A stretch of DNA of 64,000 bases from Archangium lansingense (GCF_026626635.1 NZ_JAPNKA010000001.1:4402001-4466000); one strand, 5' to 3'. Shown: positions 27,394 to 38,186, counted from the first letter of the stretch. Notes: generated by a model not told the origin, from the letters alone. Translations and numbers: made by a program.

Positions 27394-29198
27394 CGCGCGC
27401 CTCCGCCACGGCGTGTCCTGGTGAGCCAGGCCTCGACACGCTGCTCGAGGATGTCCAGCGGGAGGGAGCCGTCGAGCAACACCAGGTCGTGGAACTCGCG
27501 GACGTCGAAGCGCTCTCCCAGCTCGCGCTCGGCCCGCGTGCGCAGCTCCCGGATCTTCAGCTGCCCCACCTTGTAGGCCAGGGCCTGACCCGGCCAGGCG
27601 ATGTAGCGGTCGACCTCGTTGACGATATCCAGTTGCTGGCGCGGCGAGTTCTCCAGGAAGTAGTCGATGGCTTGCTGCCGGCTCCAGCGCCTGGCATGCA
27701 TGCCGGTGTCCACCACCAGCCGGACGGCGCGCCATATGTCGAAGGCGAGCTGGCCGAACTTGTCGTACGGGTCGTCGTACAGGCCGAGCTCATCGCCCAG
27801 GGTCTCGCAATACAGGGCCCAGCCCTCACCGTAGGCCACGTAGTAGCCGTAGCGCCGGAAGTCGGGGAGGTGGCTCTGCTCGGCGGCGAGCGACGTCTGG
27901 AGGTGATGTCCGGGCACGGCCTCGTGCAGGGTGAGGGGAACCATCTCCCAGATGGGCCGTGTCTCGGGACGATAGAGATTCACCAGGTACGTGCCGGGGC
28001 GGGAGCCGTCGGACGCGGCCGGGTAGTAGAAGCCGGTGGTGACATCCGGGGCCATGGCTTCTGGGGTCGGCTCGACGCCATAGGGCTGCCGCGGCAGGGT
28101 CTTGAACAGCCTCACCAGGCGCGGGTCGATCTGCTTGGAGAGCGCCCGATAGTGCAGCAGCAGGTCCTCGCCCTTCTTGTAATAGAAGCGGGAATCCGTG
28201 CGCAGGTAATGGAAGAACTCGTGGAGCGAGCCCTGAAAGCCCGTCTTCGCCTTCACCGCTTCCATTTCGGCGCGGATGCGTTTGACCTCAACCAACCCGA
28301 GCTCGTGGATCTGCTCCGGGGACAGGTTCGTCGTCGTGTACCTGCGGGTGAAGAAGCCGTACATCTCCTGCCCCTCCGGCAACTGCCAGATGCCCACCTG
28401 CTCGGGCGCGGCGGGGAGGTACTCGTCCGTCATGAATTGGTGGAAGCGCTTGAGCGCTGGCAACACCCCGCGCGAGATCGCAGCGCGGCCCGCGGCTGAC
28501 AGCCGCTGCTGTTCGGCCGGAGCGATGCTGGAGGGAAAGCGCGTGAAGGGGCTGTAGAACCCGCTCTTCGTGGCGTCATCCACGAGCTGCTTCTCGAGCT
28601 GTGACGGAATGCGCTGCAGGATGACGTTGGGGTGGATGAGGCGCTCACTCATGCCCTCGCGCATGAGCGCCATGACCTGGTCTACGTAGGTGCCGAAACT
28701 GTCGAGCCGGGCAATCCACTCCTCGTAGTCCTTCGTCGTGGAGAAGCGCAGCGTGTCGGCGAGCTGGTAGGCCGTCTGGATGCCCGGAGGCTGTTTGACG
28801 CCCTCCGGGATTCCGCCCACCTGGTTCGTGGGCAGCAGGTGCCACTTGAACCGGTTCTCCTCGACCCAGAGGGCGTAGTCACGGCGGAACAGGTCGTAAT
28901 TGAGCTGGTCCTCGGCCGGGAGCTGCTTGCGATCCAACTTCTGGAGCTGCGCGAGGACCTGGAGGTTGTGTTGGTGGTCCGCCTCGATGGCGGCGAGACT
29001 CAGGTCATCCCAGCGGCTGTTCCAGCGGCGGTCGCCCATCACCGACGCAAAGGTGGGGCTGTGCTCGAGCTGGTATTGCCACTCGCGCTCCATCAGCGCA
29101 TGGAGCGTGGTCGTGGCGGTGTTCTTCTTGGTTGCCCCTGCGGTGAGGGGGAGTGTGGCGATGAGACCCAGGGCGAGTCGCCGGACTGCTTGCAGCAT
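27390..29198 (-). CDS. DUF885 family metallopeptidase-like protein
   Basis: This 602-residue protein starts MLQAVRRLALGLIATLPLTAGA, a signal peptide, with AGAGGA 6 nt upstream of the ATG at 29198. The DUF885 zinc-binding region is present (TLHEAVPGHHLQTSL), with the downstream YGEGWALYCETLGDELGLYDDP block supplying the third ligand. Members are exported zinc-dependent peptidases, many of unknown substrate. It is full length for the family. It is coupled to the downstream oxygenase by a GTGA overlap. Confidence 0.92.
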   Translation of the reverse strand: MLQAVRRLALGLIATLPLTAGATKKNTATTTLHALMEREWQYQLEHSPTFASVMGDRRWNSRWDDLSLAAIEADHQHNLQVLAQLQKLDRKQLPAEDQLNYDLFRRDYALWVEENRFKWHLLPTNQVGGIPEGVKQPPGIQTAYQLADTLRFSTTKDYEEWIARLDSFGTYVDQVMALMREGMSERLIHPNVILQRIPSQLEKQLVDDATKSGFYSPFTRFPSSIAPAEQQRLSAAGRAAISRGVLPALKRFHQFMTDEYLPAAPEQVGIWQLPEGQEMYGFFTRRYTTTNLSPEQIHELGLVEVKRIRAEMEAVKAKTGFQGSLHEFFHYLRTDSRFYYKKGEDLLLHYRALSKQIDPRLVRLFKTLPRQPYGVEPTPEAMAPDVTTGFYYPAASDGSRPGTYLVNLYRPETRPIWEMVPLTLHEAVPGHHLQTSLAAEQSHLPDFRRYGYYVAYGEGWALYCETLGDELGLYDDPYDKFGQLAFDIWRAVRLVVDTGMHARRWSRQQAIDYFLENSPRQQLDIVNEVDRYIAWPGQALAYKVGQLKIRELRTRAERELGERFDVREFHDLVLLDGSLPLDILEQRVEAWLTRTRRGGGAR

Positions 29199-29388
29199 GA
29201 ACCGTCCTCTTGATGTGGCGGCCAGCATACCCTGGGCGGTCACCGTGCGCCGCTGACCCGTTGAGCCTCGGACGGCGCTACGGCGTGCCGAGCATGATCA
29301 GGTTTCCCTCCGGCGGGCATCTGGCTCTTCGGATCCGGCGGCGGGCCGAAGCCGCTCAGGACGATCTATCGGCCTGCTCCGTCGCTCC

Positions 29389-30525
<1,137 letters not shown>

Positions 30526-30540
30526 CCTGGAGGACTCCTT

Positions 30541-31053
30541 TTACTCGAGGAACACGGGGAGACGGCCCACGTGACACACGTTGCAGGCGCCCGAGGCCGT
30601 GGGGAACGGCATGAAGTTATAGGCGCCGGAGGTGGCGTTCATCACCTTGGGGAAGAGGGGCGTGTCCGGCAGCGGCACCGGCTCCGTGGTGTAGAAGTTG
30701 CCGTTCGCGTCGGCCTCGAGCGTGAGGATGACGGTGCCCCCACCATTGCGCTCCGTGGACATCAGGAGGGTGGTGTTGGGGTTGGGCCGGCGGTCGGCCG
30801 TGACGGCGGTGCCCGCCACGGTGAAGCGACCCGGCCCCAGGCCGTTGGGCCCGTGGCACGCCATGCAGTTCTCGCCGGCCCGGTGGCTGGTGCCGCCCCG
30901 CTGGCTCTTCATCGGGACATCGAGAGACGCCGGGCGATCCACGGGCGCGGGCGGCGTGGGAGGCGGCTCATCTCCAGGGTCACAGGCGGGAGCCAGGGCC
31001 ACGAGCGAGACGAGGGGCAGAGCCCTGGCGAGGGTGCGGAGTCGGGAGTGCAT
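30541..31053 (-). CDS. Di-haem c-type cytochrome lipoprotein
   Basis: This 170-residue protein has a signal sequence with Cys24 (LAPAC) as likely lipidation site, then a Pro-rich linker (29-40). Haem motifs are CMACH (63-67) and CNVCH near residue 155. Between them is a carboxypeptidase-regulatory-like beta region (GTVILTLEADANGNFYT). It lies between the MbnP-like and MbnH-like genes. It may deliver or remove electrons for the MbnH-like enzyme; that role is inferred from position. Confidence 0.85.
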   Translation of the reverse strand: MHSRLRTLARALPLVSLVALAPACDPGDEPPPTPPAPVDRPASLDVPMKSQRGGTSHRAGENCMACHGPNGLGPGRFTVAGTAVTADRRPNPNTTLLMSTERNGGGTVILTLEADANGNFYTTEPVPLPDTPLFPKVMNATSGAYNFMPFPTASGACNVCHVGRLPVFLE

Positions 31054-31072
31054 GGGCGTGTCTCGTCGTGAC

Positions 31073-31933
31073 TCAGCGGACGCGGATGAACGAGGCGGGC
31101 ACGGCCTGCGGCGAGCCGTCCGCCGCCAGTCCCACCTGGGAGAAGAGCGCGGCGCACTCGGGGTCGGAGAGGCTCGACATGCAGCCAGCGATGTTGTCCG
31201 TCTTGTAGTCCACGACGTGGTCGAGGTCCGAGCCGGAGTAGAGGGCCGCCAGGTCGAGCACCACCTGGTTGTCCTCGGGGTTGAAGTCGCTCAGAGCCAC
31301 TGCCGACTGGTTGGTGGAGGCGCAGGTGTAGCCCTCCGCCGTGCTGCCGGTGCAGCCGGACGCGCCCAGGTGGAAGAACCAGGTGGGGTTCTTCGTGCTG
31401 CGCACCTCCAGGCGCACGAACTTGTAGCCGCCCTTCCAGCTCCACCACATGCCCGGGGCGTTGAGCGGCGCCGGAGCGGTGGCGCCGTCCAGGTGGTTCA
31501 TCTCCTCGGGGAGCCCCACCTTGAACTCGAGGCCCGTGTAGTCATTGAAGTCCGGTGCCCGGCCCACCACCTCCGGGCGCGTCTCGGGGCTGCCGGTGTC
31601 GCAGGTGCCGGTGCCGTCCTCGAAGTCGAGCAGCGCGATGGAATCCCGCTGCCACGTACCATCCTGGTCCAGCTTGAGCGCGTGCTTCTCGCCATTGGCG
31701 CGCACGAGCGTGACGTCCCGCACGTACATCTTGAACTCGAGCAACTCGATGGTGGTGCCCGACTTGCCGATGTTGGGGTAGCTGGCGTTGCAGCGTACGG
31801 ACTGGTCGCCCACCTGCGGGCTGAACCGCACGGAGAACTTCTTCTCGGAGGAACCGTCTCCGCCACAGGCCTGGAGCAGGGGGAGCACGGACAGCAGGAG
31901 CAGAGCCGGGAGCGGCCTCTTCAGGACCTTCAT
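31073..31933 (-). CDS. mbnP: MbnP-like copper-binding lipoprotein (four-Cys family)
   Basis: This 286-residue protein starts at 31933 with GAGGTGG upstream; lipobox LQAC (Cys23). Family hallmarks are ELLEFKMYVRDVTLV (64-76), the Trp-rich GMWWSWKGGYKFVRLE block (161-176), the GCTGS...YTCAS Cys pair (194, 204) and the GCMSSLSDPEC pair (251, 260). MbnP binds Cu(I) after MbnH converts a Trp to kynurenine; W163/W164/W166 are the obvious candidates here, not verified. First gene of the mbnP-cytochrome-mbnH group. No methanobactin precursor or transporter gene is present, so a general copper homeostasis role is more likely. Confidence 0.88.
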   Translation of the reverse strand: MKVLKRPLPALLLLSVLPLLQACGGDGSSEKKFSVRFSPQVGDQSVRCNASYPNIGKSGTTIELLEFKMYVRDVTLVRANGEKHALKLDQDGTWQRDSIALLDFEDGTGTCDTGSPETRPEVVGRAPDFNDYTGLEFKVGLPEEMNHLDGATAPAPLNAPGMWWSWKGGYKFVRLEVRSTKNPTWFFHLGASGCTGSTAEGYTCASTNQSAVALSDFNPEDNQVVLDLAALYSGSDLDHVVDYKTDNIAGCMSSLSDPECAALFSQVGLAADGSPQAVPASFIRVR

Positions 31934-32155
31934 CTTCCACCTCGGAATGTGCTGGGCGCGGCCAGCGGAGCAGGTGAGGCCAGCCATAGCAGGGGTGGAT
32001 CCGCTCACTCGTGCGGCATTGTGTCGCATCGGGGATGGCCCGTTGGCTTCCAGGCGAACGTCCCGCGCTCACGCGCATATCGCTCCGAGGTGGGTTCTCG
32101 GAGATGTTCACCTTCTCAAGGTCCGAGAGAGGAGCAAGGCTGCGCCCTCTGGTCG

Positions 32156-33964
32156 TCAGTGCTGCCTGGCGGTGACCTGGCTGTCCGTGAGTTTTGCCTC
32201 GGCCGCTTTGCGCTCGAGCCCGGCGTTCTTCTCGGGAAGCCCAGGGTAGACGGTGACGTTGCCCGTGCGCGGTCCGGTCGCGGGCTCGGTGATGCCCGTG
32301 GCGAGCTCTACGTCTGACGCGGATAGGTCTCGGTGCACGTTCATCGCCGGCTCCACCGTGGCATCCCGCCCGCGGATGAAGCTCTGCTCGCGGACGATGA
32401 GCCGGTAGGCCTTGTTCATTCGTAGCGCGCGCTCGGGGCTCGGCAGTAGCAGCATGGAAATGTCCGAGTGCAGCGCCTCGAGTGCCTCGGGCCGCGGCTT
32501 GCCGTCCGCGGTGAAGAAGCGCGAGAGCACCTCCGTGTTCGCGCGCAACTCGTCGCCCGCGCCGTTCTGCTCCAGGTAGTACGTGTACTCGTAGCGTCCG
32601 TCCGCGCGGCGCGGCTCGCGCAGGCCCTTCAGGTCTCGCTGGGACCAGTGGAACCAGCCCGCCTGGAATTCGGAGCCGGGCAGCTTGCGGCCAAAGGAGA
32701 AGACGCTGTCATCGGTGGCCCCCACTCCCGAGTGGCACCCCATGCAGAAGGTGTTCTCCTCGTGTGTCTGCGGACGCAGCTCGCCACGCGCATCCTCGAT
32801 GAAGCCCTGCAGCGTCCACCCGGCGCGGTTGCCCACCCCCAGCTCGATGTTGCCCTTGGCGGCCCGCGTGTCGTCGGGCTTCTTGATTGCTTCCAGCGCT
32901 TCCTCCGCCGCGGCGCGCTCGTGGTCGCCATAGGTCATCCAGCCACGCTTGAGCATGTAACGCAGCTCCTTCATGCGCCGGGCCAGCGTGGGTTTTCCGT
33001 CCACCACGTCCAGGTAGTACACGCCGTGGGCGAACTCCGTCCCCTCCGGGAAGAGCCCAGCCGCGAGGTGCACCTGTCCAGCCCGCTGGAGCGTCTGGGC
33101 CGCGCCTACCCAGCTCAGCATCGTCCCCTTGCCGGGAATCCACACGTATTTCACCTGGCGGGCCTTCCCCAGCCTTCCGTCTCCATCCAGGTCCACGCCC
33201 AGCTTCTTTTCGTCCGTAGGAGCAATCTCCACGTCGCGCCGCGCGATCATCGCCTCCGTGATGGCGAGGTTGAGCTCATAGGTGGCCAGGTCGAACCGGC
33301 CCGCGGCGTCCTGGCGGAAGGCCTCGGGCAGACGGATGAGCACGTCCCCGAAGGAGCCGTTGGTGGGCCAGAAGGTGCCAGGGAAGGGGTAGTACCCGAA
33401 GGCTCGCCAGCCCGTGTAGCCCCCGTCCGCGAGACGATCGAAGCCGTGCTCGTCGAACCGGAACTGGATGTCCGGTGTCCACCCGTCCCACGTCCCGTTG
33501 CCATTGGCATCCCACTGCGCCGGCACCTTCTCGAGCGCCTTGGCCAGCTTCAGTGAGCCGTCCTCGGCGAAGTAGTTGCTCTGGCGCACGTAGGCGAGGA
33601 GCTCTTCGTCTGGCATCGCCGCCACCGCCTGCCGGCGATCCACGAAGAGGTTCGTCCAGGGGTTGCGCATCGCGGGGCCGGGGAACGCGTACGTCTGCTG
33701 CACGTCCGCGTCCTCGAGGTAGTTGGGCGTGACGGAGCGCTGGTGGCAGGCGAAGCAGGGGTTATGCACCCGGCCGCCCTCCGCCGTCGTCTTCGTGTAG
33801 CACTGAGGCGGAATGTAGGGCGTTGGATGGGACAGCGCGTCTCGCTGCGCGGTGGCCGTGACTCGGGGCTGCTCCTCACGCCGAGTTCCAGGCTCGGACT
33901 TCTGGCACGAGCACGCGGTCAACAGGACACCCGAGAGCAGCAGGGCACAGATGCGCGACACCAT
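32156..33964 (-). CDS. Large CxxCH-containing cytochrome lipoprotein
   Basis: This 602-residue protein starts MVSRICALLLSGVLLTACSC with lipobox LTAC (Cys18); GGAG lies 9 nt upstream. It has two haem-binding motifs, CFACH (70-74) and CMGCH (about residue 415). The middle contains a Ca-like DANGNGTWDGW loop and VDLDGDGRLG, EF-hand-like segments. It is probably a periplasmic or outer-membrane c-type cytochrome. The nearest family name is uncertain. It is upstream of, but separated by about 220 bases from, the mbnP group, so it may be a separate unit. Confidence 0.82.
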   Translation of the reverse strand: MVSRICALLLSGVLLTACSCQKSEPGTRREEQPRVTATAQRDALSHPTPYIPPQCYTKTTAEGGRVHNPCFACHQRSVTPNYLEDADVQQTYAFPGPAMRNPWTNLFVDRRQAVAAMPDEELLAYVRQSNYFAEDGSLKLAKALEKVPAQWDANGNGTWDGWTPDIQFRFDEHGFDRLADGGYTGWRAFGYYPFPGTFWPTNGSFGDVLIRLPEAFRQDAAGRFDLATYELNLAITEAMIARRDVEIAPTDEKKLGVDLDGDGRLGKARQVKYVWIPGKGTMLSWVGAAQTLQRAGQVHLAAGLFPEGTEFAHGVYYLDVVDGKPTLARRMKELRYMLKRGWMTYGDHERAAAEEALEAIKKPDDTRAAKGNIELGVGNRAGWTLQGFIEDARGELRPQTHEENTFCMGCHSGVGATDDSVFSFGRKLPGSEFQAGWFHWSQRDLKGLREPRRADGRYEYTYYLEQNGAGDELRANTEVLSRFFTADGKPRPEALEALHSDISMLLLPSPERALRMNKAYRLIVREQSFIRGRDATVEPAMNVHRDLSASDVELATGITEPATGPRTGNVTVYPGLPEKNAGLERKAAEAKLTDSQVTARQH

Positions 33965-34072
33965 GTCCGGGGACTCCAAGAAAGAACGACGCCGTGAAGG
34001 GGTGGCCTCCCATACCCGCTCACGGCGCCAGGGGTGTTACTCCCAGGTGACTTCTTCGAGACTCGGGCTGGC

Positions 34073-36079
34073 CTACTTCTTCAGAGACGGGAAGGGCCCG
34101 AAGACGCCGATGTAGCTCGCGGTGCCGGTCGCGCCGGTCTCGTTGACCTTGCCCGTGTCGGACTCACCATAGGGGTGTTGCACGGCGGCCATCAGGTAGC
34201 CGAATCCGTTCACGTCCGGCACCCAGTACGGAGAGGTGGTCTCCGCGCCATATGGAGTGGTCAGGATACGGGTGAGCTTGCCGGTAAGGGTGTTGAACGC
34301 CCAGATGGCGTCGTTCTGATGCGAGGAGGTGTCCTCGCCGATGATCAGCGTGTTGTACTTCGGCAGGTAGGTGACGTTGTCCGGGCTGGCCAGTCCGTTG
34401 ACGCTGCACGTGTTGCCCGCGAACGGGCTGCCGGCCGGGTAGCTGGTCGTCACGCCGTGCACCAGCGGGTAGATGTTCAGCGGCGCGTACTGGGTAACGG
34501 TGGCACCACTCGCGGTGGTCCACGGGCCCACGTCCATCGCGAACACCGCGCCGCAGCGGTTCACCGAGCCCTGCAGGTGGGTGCCATCATCGGCGCCCGT
34601 GTTGGTCATCGGGCCCGTCACGTCGCTGATGGCCAGGTAGATGCGGTTCGTGTCCGGATCGAACGTGATGCCTTCCTCCTTGTTCATCTCCACCGAGGCG
34701 CCCAGGTACGCGGCGTAGCGGCGGGTCTCCAGACGGGAGGCGGCCTTCTCCATGCCCGTCTTCACTTGGAGGCACTCACCCAGCGTGAGGGTGAAGCCGG
34801 TCGGGCAGTTGCCGGTGGTGGCGTCCTTGTCGGCGACATCGAAGAGATCGGCAAAGGCGATGCGGGCCGTGCCAGCCGCTGGGTGCAGCAGGGCGCGGAC
34901 CTCCGCGTTGGTGGCGTGGCCGAGGTTGATCCACTCGAGGTCGCCCGAGATGAGCTGGGTACCACGGGGGCTCGTCTGGTAGACGCGCATCGCGTACAGG
35001 GTGCCCGCGCTCAGGTCACCCGCGGTGTCCGAGACGAACATGGAGAGCGGCTCGCCGCTGCCGTCGCTGGTGAGCAGCACGGTCTTGCGGTCGGGCAGCA
35101 CGTACGCCAGCTCCATGGAGTGCCGGCCCATGGCGTAGTGCTTGGCCAGGGTGGGGTTGCCGCTCGCGTCGAGGGTGACCTCGGTGGCGAAGCCGTGGAA
35201 GTACGGCGTGAACTTCTGGGTGAAGGTCGTCCACTCGGCGCTGTCCAGGCCGTCCGCGGCGTTGATGCCCCAGTACTTCGCGAAGGCCTTGAAGTTGCGG
35301 TAGTCGCCGCTGCTCGAGGCCGGCCAGTCCGTCAGCGAGAAGAAGGCGCGGGCATCGGCCGGATACTCCTCGGAGGACAGGTAGGTGTTCCACGGCGTGG
35401 TCGAGCCAGCGCACGTGGTCCACAGGCCATCCACGGGGGACAGGTCAACGGCGCGCGTCGACGCGGCGGACACCACGCCATTGCCCGCCTCCTGGGTGAT
35501 GCGGGTGACGAACAGCGACGAGACGGGCGACTCGAACTGGCTCACCATGAAGACGTTGCCGCCCACCGGGAGCAGGGACGCGAAGTCCTGCGAGCTGGCG
35601 ACCTCGATGACGCCACTGTCGTCCTTCATCGGCGTCCCGTTGGCTGTCGGGATGGTGCCAAAGCAGGTGGCGGCGTTCGTGTCGCTGCTCAAATCGCAGC
35701 TGTGACCCGTGCGCTCCTGCCCGCTGCGCAGGAGCGTGGTGAAGCCGAGGTTCCGCTCCTGGCCATTGAGGTTCACCTTGCCGGCCGCGCGCACCGCGTG
35801 CTTGTCGGCGTTGGTGACGGGGAAGCCAACGTCCGCGAAGGACAGCCAGCGGAAGCTCTCGCCCGGAGCACCCTCCTCACCCGGGGCCCCCGGAGCACCC
35901 TCCGCGCCGGGAGCGCCATCCGCACCCGGAGCGCCGGTGTCTCCCTTGGGACCCTGCGGGCCCTGTGCACCTGGCTGTCCGGTGTCACCCTTGGGGCCCT
36001 GCTGCGGGCTCTCACAACCGGCCAGTGCGCCGCTCACGAGCAGGGCACTGGTGGCGAGGCCCAGAATTCGACGTGCCAT
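34073..36079 (-). CDS. PhoX-like (DUF839) lipoprotein with N-terminal collagen-like repeats
   Basis: This 668-residue protein has a lipoprotein signal with LAGC (Cys22). Residues 28-75 are 16 uninterrupted Gly-X-Y triplets (GPKGDTGQPGAQ...), a bacterial collagen-like stalk. The remainder resembles the DUF839/PhoX beta-propeller: GITFDPDTNRIYLAISDVTG and ASPDNVTYLPKYNTLIIGEDT. PhoX enzymes are calcium/iron phosphatases, but activity here is not established. The start at 36079 is favoured, with AGAGG 9 nt upstream; an ATG three codons earlier abuts that site. The stalk would hold the propeller away from the membrane, perhaps as a trimer. Confidence 0.88.
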   Translation of the reverse strand: MARRILGLATSALLVSGALAGCESPQQGPKGDTGQPGAQGPQGPKGDTGAPGADGAPGAEGAPGAPGEEGAPGESFRWLSFADVGFPVTNADKHAVRAAGKVNLNGQERNLGFTTLLRSGQERTGHSCDLSSDTNAATCFGTIPTANGTPMKDDSGVIEVASSQDFASLLPVGGNVFMVSQFESPVSSLFVTRITQEAGNGVVSAASTRAVDLSPVDGLWTTCAGSTTPWNTYLSSEEYPADARAFFSLTDWPASSSGDYRNFKAFAKYWGINAADGLDSAEWTTFTQKFTPYFHGFATEVTLDASGNPTLAKHYAMGRHSMELAYVLPDRKTVLLTSDGSGEPLSMFVSDTAGDLSAGTLYAMRVYQTSPRGTQLISGDLEWINLGHATNAEVRALLHPAAGTARIAFADLFDVADKDATTGNCPTGFTLTLGECLQVKTGMEKAASRLETRRYAAYLGASVEMNKEEGITFDPDTNRIYLAISDVTGPMTNTGADDGTHLQGSVNRCGAVFAMDVGPWTTASGATVTQYAPLNIYPLVHGVTTSYPAGSPFAGNTCSVNGLASPDNVTYLPKYNTLIIGEDTSSHQNDAIWAFNTLTGKLTRILTTPYGAETTSPYWVPDVNGFGYLMAAVQHPYGESDTGKVNETGATGTASYIGVFGPFPSLKK

Positions 36080-36199
36080 TTGGAACATCCTCTTGGAGGT
36101 GGAAGTGCCCGCGATACGGGGCGGCGCACATGGTGGGGGGGCCATGTGGCGTCCACTTGAGGATGTGGTGACGATTGCGTCCCGAGTGCGCGCACCCGC

Positions 36200-37126
36200 C
36201 TACGGGTTGCGCACGGGCGCAGGCTCCTCGGGCAGCGGGATGAACTCCGTCTCCTGCGGTACCGGGGCGAAGCGGCCGGCCTTCCAGTCCGCCTTCGCCT
36301 GCTCCAGCCGCTCCTTCGAGCTCGAGACGAAGTTCCAGAAGATGTAACGCGGACCGTCCATCGGCTCGCCACCGAGGAGCATCATTCGCGCCGGCGTGGT
36401 GGCCCGGAGGTCGATCTCGCTTCCCGGACGGAAGACGAGGAGCTCGCCCGCGCCAAACTCAACGCCGTCGATCTCCACCGAGCCTTCAGCGAGGTAGAGC
36501 CCGCGCTCCTCGTGCTCGGCCGGGAGCACGAGACCCGCGCCATCCTCCAGCGCCGCGTCCGCGTAGAACATGTCCGAGTGCGTCTGGACGGGCGAGCGCT
36601 TCCCGTACAGTGCTCCCGCGATGAGGTGCAGCCGCACGCCCTCGCCCTCGATGAAGGGCATGGTGTCGGAGGCATGGTGGATGAAGGCGGGCCCGGTCTC
36701 CTCGTGCTGCTTCGGGAGCGCCACCCAGGCCTGCATGCCGAAGAGCCGGCTGCCTGCCGCCCGAACCTCGGGGCCCGTGCGCTCGGAGTGCACGATGCCG
36801 CGTCCTGCCGTCATCCAGTTCACCTGGCCGGGCCGGATGGTCTGCACCGTCCCGAGGCTGTCGCGGTGGAGGACTTCCCCGTCGAAGAGGTACGTGACGG
36901 TGGACAGGCCGATGTGCGGATGCGGCCGCACGTCCAGCCCATGACCCGAGCGGAACACCGCGGGCCCCATCTGATCGAGGAAGATGAAGGGCCCCACCAT
37001 CCGCCGCCGGGCCGAGGGCAGCGCCCGCCGCACCTCGAACCCGTCGCCGAGATCCCTCGTGCGGGTGACGATGAGCGTCTCCAGCGCGGGGTGCTGCAGC
37101 GTCTCCCTCGTTTCATCCCAGCTCAT
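36200..37126 (-). CDS. Pirin family protein
   Basis: This 308-residue bicupin has the pirin metal site in the N-terminal cupin: RPHPHIGLSTVTYLFDGEVLHRDS and the downstream GRGIVHSERTG (His and Glu ligands). The C-terminal cupin is intact (LYLAEGSVEIDGVEFGAGELLVF). AAGGAG lies 6 nt upstream of the ATG. Bacterial pirins are iron-binding, some with quercetinase activity. It follows the LysR gene on the same strand and sits in the LysR-YceI-OsmC neighbourhood, consistent with redox stress. Confidence 0.93.
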   Translation of the reverse strand: MSWDETRETLQHPALETLIVTRTRDLGDGFEVRRALPSARRRMVGPFIFLDQMGPAVFRSGHGLDVRPHPHIGLSTVTYLFDGEVLHRDSLGTVQTIRPGQVNWMTAGRGIVHSERTGPEVRAAGSRLFGMQAWVALPKQHEETGPAFIHHASDTMPFIEGEGVRLHLIAGALYGKRSPVQTHSDMFYADAALEDGAGLVLPAEHEERGLYLAEGSVEIDGVEFGAGELLVFRPGSEIDLRATTPARMMLLGGEPMDGPRYIFWNFVSSSKERLEQAKADWKAGRFAPVPQETEFIPLPEEPAPVRNP

Positions 37127-37265
37127 GTGGTGCTCCTTCCGGCGGGGCCGCTCCGCCTCATGTTGTCGGGCTCGATGCCAGCGTAGTGGGAATCATGGGG
37201 CCGTGCTCTGTCCCACGTTAGCCGCCAATGATGGGAAAGACCGTTCCATGGGTGGGAGAATGGAC

Positions 37266-38165
37266 CTACGGGGAAGGCTTCCCCGAGGGGTTGTCGGGCC
37301 AGTGCTCACGCAGGAAGTCCACGAAGGCCATCACCTTGGGTGAGTGGTGCCGGGTGCTCGGGTAGACCGCGTGAACCGGGGCGCCAGACGAGTTCCAGTC
37401 CGGCAGGATGCGGCGCAGGCGTCCGGTCGTGAGGTCCTCGGAATAGTGGAGGGTGGGCAGGAGCGCGACCCCGGACCCCGCCAGCGTCAGCGCGTGCAAC
37501 ATGTCGGGCTCGTTCACCACGACGCGTGCGCGGACTGAGACGTCGACCGACTTGTTCCCGGAGTGCAGGGTCCAGACGTTCGCCTTCAGCCCCGCACCAA
37601 AGACCAGGCAGTCGTGCTTCTCGAGGTCCTTCGGGGTCTTGGGTACCCCCCGCTCCTGGAGGCAGCTCGGGGCCGCCACGACGATGCGCTCGATGTTCCC
37701 GAGCCGCCGGGCGATGAGCGAGGAGTCGACCAGCCGTCCGGCGCGCACGGCTAGGTCGAAGCCCTCCTCCATCAGGTCCACCGAGCGGTCCGTACACACC
37801 AGCTCGAGCTGCACCTCGGGGTAGCGCTTGAGGAACTCCGCGACGATGGGCCCGAGGAAGCTGAAGGTGAGCGGTGCCGTCACGCGGAGCAAGCCGTGAG
37901 GCGCGGCCTGCATGCGCGTGACGGCCAGCTCGGCCTCCTCTGCCTCCGCCACGATGCGAGCGCAGTGCTCGTAGTAGGCCTGCCCCACTTCCGTGAGGCG
38001 CAGCTTGCGTGTCGTGCGCTGCAGGAGCTGCGCGCCTACTCGCTCCTCGAGTTCGGACACCTTCCGGCTGACGGTGGACTTGGGCATCTGTAGCCCGCGC
38101 GCCGCCGCCGTGAAGCTGCCGGCCTGCACTACCTTGGCGAAGACGAGGAGCTCGTTGAGGTCCAT
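37266..38165 (-). CDS. LysR family transcriptional regulator
   Basis: This 299-residue protein has an N-terminal winged helix-turn-helix (residues 1-60, FAKVVQAGSFTAAARGLQMPKSTVSRKVSELEERVGAQLLQRTTRKLRLTEVG) and a C-terminal substrate-binding domain from about 90. It is close in pattern to the CrgA/DsdC-like LysR group. It is divergent from yceI-osmC; the shared 129-base region contains a strong inverted repeat, so it probably regulates those genes and possibly itself and pirin. Confidence 0.94.
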   Translation of the reverse strand: MDLNELLVFAKVVQAGSFTAAARGLQMPKSTVSRKVSELEERVGAQLLQRTTRKLRLTEVGQAYYEHCARIVAEAEEAELAVTRMQAAPHGLLRVTAPLTFSFLGPIVAEFLKRYPEVQLELVCTDRSVDLMEEGFDLAVRAGRLVDSSLIARRLGNIERIVVAAPSCLQERGVPKTPKDLEKHDCLVFGAGLKANVWTLHSGNKSVDVSVRARVVVNEPDMLHALTLAGSGVALLPTLHYSEDLTTGRLRRILPDWNSSGAPVHAVYPSTRHHSPKVMAFVDFLREHWPDNPSGKPSP

Positions 38166-38186
38166 GTCGATTCTCAGTCCTGCGTT

